Positions 14,130 to 19,952 of a stretch of DNA of 19,952 nt are shown here, piece after piece. Under the pieces are notes generated by a model. That model saw nothing but the letters and a program-made list of their open reading frames with translations. It was not told the DNA's origin and did no database searches. A program made the translations under genes and the position numbers. Origin of the DNA: CAADGY01 sp900696665 (GTDB taxonomy: Bacteria > Acidobacteriota > Terriglobia > Bryobacterales > Bryobacteraceae); the NCBI GenBank assembly GCA_035063885.1, contig JAPSFM010000098.1, positions 1 through 19,952 of the forward strand, given 5' to 3'. Numbering within the stretch: the first letter of the stretch is position 1; every line of letters starts with the position of its first letter.

Positions 14130-14762
14130 TTGGCAAGATATAACGGTCCCGTGTGCCGGTTGTGCCGGCGTGAAGGGATGAAGCTGTTTCTGAAAGGCGA
14201 ACGTTGCCATACGGAGAAGTGTGCGATCGAAAAGCGCAACTTTTTCCCGGGGCAGCATGGGAAGAGCCGCAGACCGAAAATCGTAGGCTACGGTCTGCAA
14301 TTGCGCGAGAAGCAAAAGACCCGCCGCTACTATGGGCTGCTCGAAGGGCAGTTTCGCAATCTCTTTGAGAAAGCCGCCAAGAAAAAGGGCATCACCGGCG
14401 AGACGATGCTCGATATGCTGGAGCGCCGGCTGGATAACGTCATCTACCGGATGGGCTTTGGCACAAGCCGCGCCCAATCGCGCCAGATCGTGCGGCACGG
14501 CCACATTCAGGTGAACGGCCGCAAAGTCAATATTCCATCCTTTCAAGTAAAGCCAAACGATGTGGTTGAGGTGCGGGAGAAGAGCCGGAACAATCCCACG
14601 ATTCTCGGCGCGCGCGATGCCACGGCGCACGCACCGACGCCGAATTGGCTGGAAGTGGACCGGGAGGCCCTGCGCGCCCGTGTCCTGAGTATCCCGAAGC
14701 GCGACGAACTCGTGCAGATTCAGTTGAATGAACAGCTCATCGTCGAGCTGTATTCGAAGTAA
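14130..14762 (+). CDS. rpsD: Small ribosomal subunit protein S4 (uS4), zinc-binding form, TTG start
   Basis: Encodes 210 residues, the normal length. S4 starts 30S body assembly. The family start MARYNGPVCRLCRREG corresponds to a TTG codon at 14130; no ATG is nearby in a sensible position, and a strong AAGGAG lies 9 bases upstream, so TTG is the likely start. The four zinc cysteines of the C+ form are present at C9, C12, C26 and C31. FFPGQHGKSRRPK and the S4 domain RLDNVIYRMGFGTSRAQSRQ followed by HGHIQVNGRKVNIPSFQVK are clear. The upstream open frame from 14010 overlaps rpsK and is not supported. Confidence 0.96.
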   Translation: MARYNGPVCRLCRREGMKLFLKGERCHTEKCAIEKRNFFPGQHGKSRRPKIVGYGLQLREKQKTRRYYGLLEGQFRNLFEKAAKKKGITGETMLDMLERRLDNVIYRMGFGTSRAQSRQIVRHGHIQVNGRKVNIPSFQVKPNDVVEVREKSRNNPTILGARDATAHAPTPNWLEVDREALRARVLSIPKRDELVQIQLNEQLIVELYSK

Positions 14763-14776
14763 AAGGAGAAGGCTTT

Positions 14777-15856
14777 ATGTTCAAGGGCTTCCAAAAGCCA
14801 AAACGCCTGGTCGCCAATACGGAGACCCTTACCGAGCGTTACGGCATGTTCTGGGCTCAGCCCTTCGAGCGTGGATTCGGAACCACGATCGGTACAGGGT
14901 TGCGCCGTGTGCTGTTGAGTTCTATAGAGGGCGCTGCCATCACCGCCGTGCGGATCGATGGCGTAGCGCACGAGTTCAGTCCGATTCCCGGAGTTGTCGA
15001 AGACGCGACCGACATTATCCTGAACCTGAAACAGGTTCCTTTCAAGATGATGACGGACGTGGTGAAAACGGTACGGCTGCGTATCGATCAGCCTGGTGAA
15101 GTCATGAGCGGGCAGATCGAAACGGATGCCGACGTCGAGGTGCTCGACCGCAACATGCACATCGCGACCATCGGCGAGGGCGGCCGGCTCAATATCGAAA
15201 TGCGTCTCAAGATCGGCCGCGGGTATATCAGCGCCGACCGGAACTTCGATGAAGATCTTCCACTCGGCTACATTCCCATCGATTCGGTCCATTCGCCCGT
15301 CCGGAAGGTGAACTTCAACGTCGAGGCCGCGCGCCTCGGGCAGATGACCGACTACGACAAGCTAACGCTCGAGGTTTGGACCAACGGCGCGATATCGCCG
15401 CAGGATTCCATCGGCCAGGCCGCGAAGCTGTTGAAAGACCACATGGCGATCTTCATCAATTTCGAAGAACTGCCGGATGTCGCCGACGAGCCGGCCGAGC
15501 GGGCCATGAACCAGATGAACGAAATTCTCAACCGCTCGGTGGAAGAGCTCGAACTCAGCGTCCGTTCGTACAACTGCCTGAAGAACGCCAACATTCAGAG
15601 CATCGGGGACCTTGTGCAGAAGAGCGAGGCCGAGATGCTCCGGACCAAGAATTTCGGCCGCAAGTCGCTGAATGAAATTAAGGAAATTCTCGGCGGCCTG
15701 GGGCTCTCCTTCGGGATGAAGTTCGACGCACAGGGACGGCTGGTGAGTCCGAGCGGGCAACCCGCTCAGATTTCCTCCGGGGCCGGTTTTGGAAATACGG
15801 GCGCTCGGGGAGACGAGAGCGGGCCGGGAGAGGACGTCGAACACCTCAACGAGTAG
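14777..15856 (+). CDS. rpoA: RNA polymerase alpha subunit
   Basis: Encodes 359 residues, somewhat longer than the usual 315-345. The dimerising N-terminal domain (about 1-235) shows FEPxERGFGTT-like PFERGFGTTIGTGLRRVLLS and EFSPIPGVVEDATDIILNLK. The C-terminal domain (about 250-316) reads VEELELSVRSYNCLKNANIQ and FGRKSLNEIKEILGGLGLSF; R263 is the counterpart of E. coli R265, which contacts UP-element DNA. After the domain a Gly/Ser/acidic tail of about 40 residues ends the protein. An AAGGAG ribosome-binding site lies in the 14-base gap after rpsD. Confidence 0.98.
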   Translation: MFKGFQKPKRLVANTETLTERYGMFWAQPFERGFGTTIGTGLRRVLLSSIEGAAITAVRIDGVAHEFSPIPGVVEDATDIILNLKQVPFKMMTDVVKTVRLRIDQPGEVMSGQIETDADVEVLDRNMHIATIGEGGRLNIEMRLKIGRGYISADRNFDEDLPLGYIPIDSVHSPVRKVNFNVEAARLGQMTDYDKLTLEVWTNGAISPQDSIGQAAKLLKDHMAIFINFEELPDVADEPAERAMNQMNEILNRSVEELELSVRSYNCLKNANIQSIGDLVQKSEAEMLRTKNFGRKSLNEIKEILGGLGLSFGMKFDAQGRLVSPSGQPAQISSGAGFGNTGARGDESGPGEDVEHLNE

Positions 15857-15863
15857 GTAGCAT

Positions 15864-16319
15864 ATGAGACATAAGCGCGCCGGATACAAACTGAAGCGGG
15901 ACGTCGGTGCTCGCAAGTCGCTGTTGAGAGGGCTGGTCACCAGCGTCATTGAGCAGGAGCGCATCATCACCACCGTACCGAAGGCGAAAGCCGCCAAACC
16001 GCTGGTGGAAAAGATGATCACGCTTGCCAAGAGAGACAGCCTGCACTCGCGCCGGCAGGCCGCCTCGTTTCTCCAGACCCCAGCTTCCGTGAAGAAGCTG
16101 TTTGAAAAGCTGGGAACCCGGTTCGGCCAGCGGAACGGTGGGTATACCCGCATCGTTCGCCTCGGCTGGCGGAAGGGCGATGGCGCCGAACAGGCAATGC
16201 TCGAGCTGGTGGGTTCCGAACTGGTGAAACGCGCCGCGGAACGTGCCAAGCGCCGTGAAGAGCGGTTGCGTGCCGTGAAGGAAGGCCGCGAAGAGGAAGA
16301 CAGCGAAGAGAAGTCCTAG
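15864..16319 (+). CDS. rplQ: Large ribosomal subunit protein L17 (bL17)
   Basis: Encodes 151 residues against a usual 115-130. L17 lies at the 50S exterior near the tunnel exit. The core is normal: RHKRAGYKLKRDVGARKSLL RGLVTSVIEQERIITTVPKA KAAKPLVEKMITLAKR and NGGYTRIVRLGWRKGDGAEQ AMLELV. After LELVGSEL comes a charged helix-like tail, Lys/Arg-rich and then Glu-rich (about residues 120-151). Last gene of the cluster, 7 bases after rpoA, followed by a strong hairpin. Confidence 0.97.
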   Translation: MRHKRAGYKLKRDVGARKSLLRGLVTSVIEQERIITTVPKAKAAKPLVEKMITLAKRDSLHSRRQAASFLQTPASVKKLFEKLGTRFGQRNGGYTRIVRLGWRKGDGAEQAMLELVGSELVKRAAERAKRREERLRAVKEGREEEDSEEKS

Positions 16320-16323
16320 TTTC

Positions 16324-16360
16324 GAACGGGTGGCGTCCTTTTTGGCGAAGCCGCCCGTTC
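16324..16360 (+). terminator. Hairpin after rplQ, candidate end of the ribosomal operon
   Basis: Bases 16324-16334 pair with 16350-16360 (11 pairs, one G-U) around a 15-base loop; the stem is the strongest fold near the end of the cluster and begins 5 bases after the rplQ stop. The 3' flank is CT-rich (CTCCTCCCCT) and has no real T-run, so it is not a textbook intrinsic terminator. It may act as a weak terminator, as a 3' end stabiliser, or with Rho. Confidence 0.5.
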
Positions 16361-16399
16361 CTCCTCCCCTGGACCCCCACTGGTACTACACCCTGCCGT

Positions 16400-16423
16400 G
16401 AAGCTCGCCAAACAAGCTTCTTT
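16400..16423 (+). terminator. Second, weaker hairpin followed by a short T-run
   Basis: Bases 16400-16405 pair with 16415-16420 (six pairs, nine-base loop) and TTT follows at once. It lies 40 bases after the first hairpin and about 95 bases before the DUF3467 start. Taken together with the first hairpin it could form a tandem terminator; alone it is weak. The remaining bases up to 16515 probably contain the promoter for the next genes, but I see no convincing -35/-10 pair. Confidence 0.3.
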
Positions 16424-16515
16424 CCAGTGACGCCGTGTGCCGGGTTGTGTATGCTGTTTATGCGTTCCAGCGCCGCCGGGTGGCTGCTGCTTGCGGAACG
16501 GGAGACGAATTTTTT

Positions 16516-16815
16516 ATGAATCTTACGCAACCGCCCCAGCCCAATATCCAACTGGCGAAGAGGACGGACTATCGCGAAAGTTATTCCAACAGCGTGCAGG
16601 TGCGTGTGAACCTGTGGGATTTCTTTCTCATGTTCGGCATCGTCGAACAAACCGCTCCGGACCAGGTTTCCATTGAAAACTTCCAGGGGATTTATCTGAG
16701 CCCGCAGCAGGCGAAGGCGCTGATGAACGTGCTCCAGCAGAATGTGTCGCAATACGAATCGACCTTCGGCGAAATCAAGCTGGAGCCGCAGAACCCGGAT
16801 TCCACGATTCAATAG
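16516..16815 (+). CDS. DUF3467 domain-containing protein
   Basis: Encodes 99 residues of unknown biochemical role. The pattern YSNSVQVRVNLWDFFLMFGI near the middle and the later YLSPQQAKALMNVLQQNV followed by YESTFGEI are characteristic of DUF3467: an aromatic-N-V-V start, a D-F-x-F strand, then a Met/Leu-S-P-x-x-A-K helix and a final YE--FG-I. No signal peptide or membrane helix is visible, so it is probably cytosolic. The ATG at 16516 was chosen because the family region follows directly; a GGAG lies 11 bases upstream. It nearly abuts the next gene, suggesting co-transcription. Confidence 0.85.
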   Translation: MNLTQPPQPNIQLAKRTDYRESYSNSVQVRVNLWDFFLMFGIVEQTAPDQVSIENFQGIYLSPQQAKALMNVLQQNVSQYESTFGEIKLEPQNPDSTIQ

Positions 16816-16824
16816 AAATTGGCG

Positions 16825-18375
16825 ATGGCGCCCAGCACCGAGCAAGCGCCCTGCGGGCGGCCCCGCTTTGAAACATACCTGTTCTTCTTTACAACCTTCT
16901 TTTTGATTTTGCTGTTTGTGCATGCTCCCTTCCTGAGCATGCCGTTCTTCTGGGACGAAGCCGGCCAGTTCATCCCAGCCTCGCTCGACCTGTACCGGGA
17001 AGGGGCGTGGATTCCCTTCAGCACAATGCCGAACGTGCATCCGCCGGGGTTGATGGCCGTGCTGGCAGCAGTCTGGAGTCTGGCGGGGTACTCAATTACC
17101 GCTACGCGTATCACGATGCTGGTAATCGCCGCGGCCGCCGTGCTGGTGTCTTTCCTGTTGGCCATCCGGCTATCGAGGGGCCTTGACGGGACTCCGGCTT
17201 TCACCGCCGTATGGTTCCTGCTGGCCTCTCCTTTGTTCTATACGCAGTCGATGATGGCTCAGCTCGACATGCCAGCCATGCTCTTCACCGGGCTGGCGTT
17301 GCTATTTTTTTTGCACGACCGGCTCCGGCTGGCGGCGTTTGCCTGTACCCTGCTCGTATTGACGAAAGAGACGGGCGTGGTGACGCCGCTTGTGTTGGGC
17401 GCATGGCTCATGAGAGAGGGCCGCCGGCGCGCCGCCGCGCTGTTCCTGGCGCCGCTGCTGGTTCTTGCGGCCTGGCTGTCCGTGCTGGCGTTTGCGACGG
17501 GTAATGTACTGGGGAACCAGGACTTCGAGCGATACAATCTCGTCTACCCGCTGCATCCGGTCCGGGTTTCGCTGGCCTTGCTCCGGCGGTTTCATTATCT
17601 CTTTCTTGGGGAGTTCCGGTGGATCGGCTGGGTTGCCGTGGCCTGGGCCTGGAAGCGAACGAATATCTTCCGTACACGCGCCTGGCGGGTGGCAGCGGCG
17701 GTGGCGTGCGTTCACGTGCTCTTCGTGACGGTATTGGGGGGCGCGGTGTTGGAGCGCTACCTGCTACCCGCGCTGCCGGTTTGTTACGCCGCCATGGCGG
17801 CCGCGGGCGCCGCCGTCTCCCCGCGATGGAGAATCGCGGGGCAGGTTGCGCTGGTCCTCTGCCTGATAGCAGCAACTTTCTGGACTTCTCCTGTATGGCC
17901 GGGCCCGCACGAGAACAACCTCGCGATGACGCGCCTGATCGATGTGCACCGCCAGACCGCCGCTTTTCTCGAAATGCATCTTCGTCCGGGAGCGCGCGTG
18001 GCGACGGCATGGCCGCTTAGCGACGCTCTGCGGCGTCCGGAACTCGGCTATGTTTCAAGACCGCTCGACATCGTAGCGCTGGAAGATTTCGAGCCGGATT
18101 CCATCAAGAGCCTGCGCGGCAAACCGGTGGATGCTTTCGTGCTTTTCTCCCTGCGGCGCGAGCCCCGGTGGAGTCTCGTACCCGATGCGCTTACGCGGCA
18201 CGTCCTGCGCATCTACTACGGATTTGAGGGGCCGCTGGACGCCGAAGAGACCGCCCGCATTCTGACGCTGGAACGAGCTGCCTCCTGGTCGCACGGCGGC
18301 GAGTGGACAGAAGTCCTGCTCTCACGGAATAACCATGCCAACCGCTCAATTACGTTCGAGGCTCAGAAGCCATGA
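16825..18375 (+). CDS. Integral membrane glycosyltransferase, GT39/ArnT-like (GT-C fold)
   Basis: Encodes about 516 residues, the size of bacterial PMT_2/GT39 family proteins that transfer sugars from polyprenyl-phosphate donors on the periplasmic side of the membrane. A first membrane helix covers about residues 17-37, followed by the acidic FFWDEAGQF (D44/E45), where GT-C enzymes keep their catalytic Asp/Glu. VHPPGL (71-76), LTKETG (179-184) and LERYLLPALP (309-318) are typical of the family. Many hydrophobic segments follow until about 352, then a soluble C-terminal part of about 160 residues. The ATG at 16825 and a TTG at 16819 are both possible; neither has a clear ribosome-binding site. 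Substrate unknown. Confidence 0.85.
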   Translation: MAPSTEQAPCGRPRFETYLFFFTTFFLILLFVHAPFLSMPFFWDEAGQFIPASLDLYREGAWIPFSTMPNVHPPGLMAVLAAVWSLAGYSITATRITMLVIAAAAVLVSFLLAIRLSRGLDGTPAFTAVWFLLASPLFYTQSMMAQLDMPAMLFTGLALLFFLHDRLRLAAFACTLLVLTKETGVVTPLVLGAWLMREGRRRAAALFLAPLLVLAAWLSVLAFATGNVLGNQDFERYNLVYPLHPVRVSLALLRRFHYLFLGEFRWIGWVAVAWAWKRTNIFRTRAWRVAAAVACVHVLFVTVLGGAVLERYLLPALPVCYAAMAAAGAAVSPRWRIAGQVALVLCLIAATFWTSPVWPGPHENNLAMTRLIDVHRQTAAFLEMHLRPGARVATAWPLSDALRRPELGYVSRPLDIVALEDFEPDSIKSLRGKPVDAFVLFSLRREPRWSLVPDALTRHVLRIYYGFEGPLDAEETARILTLERAASWSHGGEWTEVLLSRNNHANRSITFEAQKP

Positions 18376-18484
18376 CGGAGCCGCGCGTGCTAAGCTAAGC
18401 GAACGGTCTTGGCGAACTGGCACGGTTTTTCCAGATCGCCCGAAGGCGCACGTGCACCGGGAGGCAGCGCTGGAATAGTGCTCT
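18376..18484. other. Gap between two converging genes
   Basis: This 109-base gap separates the 3' ends of the glycosyltransferase and mandelate-racemase-like genes. It contains a short inverted repeat at 18437-18448 that reads on the minus strand as a four-pair stem with a UUCG tetraloop closed by C-G, about 37 bases after the end of the minus-strand gene. There is no T-run after it. It may help end the minus-strand transcript, but the evidence is weak. Nothing else recognisable is seen. Confidence 0.35.
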
Positions 18485-19756
18485 TCACAATTTCACAACT
18501 TGGTGCTTCTTCACCCAGTCCGGGTCAAAGTCCACGCCGAATCCGGGGCCGGTGGGAACTTTCATCTTTCCGCCGGCCACTTTCAGAGGAGATGTCTTGC
18601 ATTCGAACCGCACGTTGGTTCGCAGTCCTTTGAACTCGTGATGGGCGCCGGCGTTTGGAACGGCCGATACGAAGTGGATATTGTAAAGGTATCCCAGCCC
18701 GCCGCCGGACATATGCGGCACGATGGTTTTGCCCACTGCAGCCGCCATACGCGCCACTTTCATTGAGCGGATGAGTCCGCCGAAATAGTAGTTGTCAGGC
18801 TGAACGATATCGATGCCGTTGTTCGCAAGGAGCCATCGAAATCCATAGAAGCTGTAGTCCTGCTCGCCATTCGCAATGGGTATGGCAAGCGTGTCGGAAA
18901 CCTGTTTAATCTCCTCGAGATGATCGAACATCACGGGCTCTTCGAAGTATCCGTACTTGTACTCTTCGAGCAGTCTGCCGACGCGGATGGCTTCCGGAAC
19001 CGAATAGAAGCTGTTTGAGTCGGCATAGATCGCCATGCTGTCTCCGAACGTTTTGCGCACGAGCGGGATCATCTTTTCGGTTCGTCCGGAAGGGCCGGCG
19101 GCGTACATATCCGTGGTCATGAACATCAGCCCGCCAACTTTGATCTTCAGCGCATTGGTGTCGTAAGCGGCGACGGCTTCCTGGATCAACCGGATGGATT
19201 CCTCGACCGGTTTCTCCCGCCATTCGGTGGCGACGTACACGCCGACTTCGGGATTATGAATCTCACCGATGAGCTGGCCGACAGGTTTTTGCGCGATGCG
19301 CCCGAGCATGTCGAGAATGGCGAACTCGATGGTGGCCAGGGGCAGGCCCAAGGCGATGCCGCCATACCGGAAGTTGAAGTTGTAGATATAGATTTTTTCG
19401 AGGATGAGGTCCAGTTCGCGAACGTCTTTTCCCGGAAAGAACGGCTGCAAATTTCTGAGGAAAATAGGGAAGAGTGTGCTCATGCCGCTGTGGGCCACCG
19501 AGATGCCTTCGGCTCCATCACGGGAACGCACTCTACAAAGAAAACTGTTGTCCAGCCGGAGCAGTTCAACCGTCTCGATTACCACCGGTGTGCGGAAGTG
19601 CTGCTTTTTCAGCACCGGTTGTTGCAGAACTGCGTCGAGCTTGCGATAGTGGGCATCTACTTCCGGCGACGGCGGCGAACCCCACAAGCGCAGTGGTTGG
19701 GAGGCAAGCCCTCCGCCCAGGACTGTCGAGAGAAACCTGCGGCGATGAGTGGTCAC
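18485..19756 (-). CDS. Mandelate racemase/muconate lactonizing family protein with Tat signal
   Basis: Encodes 423 residues with a GTG start at 19754-19756 and an AGGAG six bases upstream. Residues 5-20 (RRRFLSTVLGGGLASQ) look like a twin-arginine signal, so export is likely. The enolase-superfamily barrel is complete: K204 and K206 (ALKIK), metal ligands D246 (YADSN), E272 (FEEP) and E298 (NGEQ), D321 (QPDN) paired with H348 (PHMSGGG), and E374 as a possible counterpart of mandelate racemase E317. The spacing D-E-E-D-H matches mandelate racemase, but the K206-D246 distance is 11 residues longer. This indicates acid-sugar dehydratase or racemase chemistry; the substrate cannot be read from the sequence. 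Confidence 0.9.
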   Translation of the reverse strand: MTTHRRRFLSTVLGGGLASQPLRLWGSPPSPEVDAHYRKLDAVLQQPVLKKQHFRTPVVIETVELLRLDNSFLCRVRSRDGAEGISVAHSGMSTLFPIFLRNLQPFFPGKDVRELDLILEKIYIYNFNFRYGGIALGLPLATIEFAILDMLGRIAQKPVGQLIGEIHNPEVGVYVATEWREKPVEESIRLIQEAVAAYDTNALKIKVGGLMFMTTDMYAAGPSGRTEKMIPLVRKTFGDSMAIYADSNSFYSVPEAIRVGRLLEEYKYGYFEEPVMFDHLEEIKQVSDTLAIPIANGEQDYSFYGFRWLLANNGIDIVQPDNYYFGGLIRSMKVARMAAAVGKTIVPHMSGGGLGYLYNIHFVSAVPNAGAHHEFKGLRTNVRFECKTSPLKVAGGKMKVPTGPGFGVDFDPDWVKKHQVVKL

Positions 19757-19835
19757 GGAGCACTCCTGGGCTTCATTGTGGCATGCAGGAGATGGCCGCG
19801 CGGCTCGGTGTTACTCGCTGATCGGGTGATATTTA

Positions 19836-19851
19836 GGCCCATTATGGGGCC
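19836..19851 (-). terminator. Small GC-rich hairpin downstream of the edge gene
   Basis: Bases 19836-19840 pair with 19847-19851 (five G-C pairs, six-base AT-rich loop). On the minus strand it lies about 22 bases after the stop of the partial gene at the window edge and is followed by an AT-rich TAAATAT, with no T-run. It could be a weak terminator for the edge gene or lie in the leader of the mandelate-racemase-like gene. The rest of the 117-base gap (19757-19873) holds no promoter I can call with confidence. Confidence 0.25.
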
Positions 19852-19873
19852 CCAAGTGAGAATTTCGTACTCG

Positions 19874-19952
19874 TTAGGCGGCAGCCTTCAGCCCGACGGC
19901 GCGCAGCAACTCGTCCAGGTCGTCAACAATTCGCTGGTATAGGCGGTCGAGG
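19874..19952 (-). CDS. C-terminal end of an unidentified gene, cut by the window edge
   Basis: On the minus strand an open frame enters from the right edge and ends at a TAA (19874-19876). The visible 25 residues, LDRLYQRIVDDLDELLRAVG plus LKAAA, look like a normal amphipathic helical C-terminus rich in Leu and Asp/Arg. I do not recognise the family from so little sequence. The same orientation as the neighbouring mandelate-racemase-like gene, with a 117-base gap, allows but does not show co-transcription. Confidence 0.5.
   Translation of the reverse strand, partial: LDRLYQRIVDDLDELLRAVGLKAAA

Noticed and set aside
16427..16455. Possible promoter for the DUF3467 gene (TATGCT at 16450-16455)
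   Set aside because: The -10-like hexamer is imperfect and the bases at the -35 position do not resemble a consensus, so it is not better than chance in this sequence.
19256..19942. A 228-codon plus-strand open frame opposite the mandelate-racemase-like gene
   Set aside because: It is antisense to a gene with complete catalytic residues and its translation has no recognisable family.

Overview
The window is almost entirely a core ribosomal-protein and transcription/secretion gene cluster, followed by a short accessory segment. Gene content, GC-rich sequence and the accessory genes at the right end (DUF3467 protein, GT-C family membrane glycosyltransferase, Tat-exported mandelate-racemase-like enzyme) suggest an Acidobacteriota genome, perhaps near Solibacter/Bryobacter. 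This placement is inference from recalled family traits, not from a database comparison.

Layout. Positions 1-121 hold the last codons of tuf (EF-Tu), the usual end of the str operon. From 222 to 16319, 31 genes run on the plus strand without a break in the classical merged S10-spc-alpha order: rpsJ, rplC, rplD, rplW, rplB, rpsS, rplV, rpsC, rplP, rpmC, rpsQ (S10 section); rplN, rplX, rplE, rpsN, rpsH, rplF, rplR, rpsE, rpmD, rplO, secY (spc section); adk, map, infA, rpmJ, rpsM, rpsK, rpsD, rpoA, rplQ (alpha section). Many neighbours overlap by 1-4 bases or lie within 15 bases of each other, which fits one long operon with translational coupling. The products build both ribosomal subunits, start translation (IF-1), remove the initiator Met (MetAP), insert membrane proteins (SecY), balance adenylates (Adk) and make the RNA polymerase alpha subunit. 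The longer gaps inside the cluster (before rpsJ, rplE, rplF, rpmJ and rpsD) each contain a GC-rich inverted repeat that could fold in the mRNA. Three lie near places where E. coli r-protein operons are autoregulated; any regulatory role here is inference.

After rplQ a strong hairpin without a clear T-run ends the cluster. A DUF3467 gene and a GT39/ArnT-like integral membrane glycosyltransferase gene follow, nearly abutting and probably co-transcribed (16516-18375). On the opposite strand, converging on them, lies a gene for a Tat-signal mandelate racemase/muconate lactonizing family protein (18485-19756, GTG start). The last 79 bases carry the C-terminal end of another minus-strand gene.

I found no insertion sequence, CRISPR array, tRNA, rRNA or phage gene, and no clear sign of a new multi-gene system. 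The points worth a second look are modest: the intercistronic hairpins, the long disordered tail on S3, a divergent IF-1, a TTG start for rpsD, a short reading frame just before rplE, and the DUF3467-glycosyltransferase pair.
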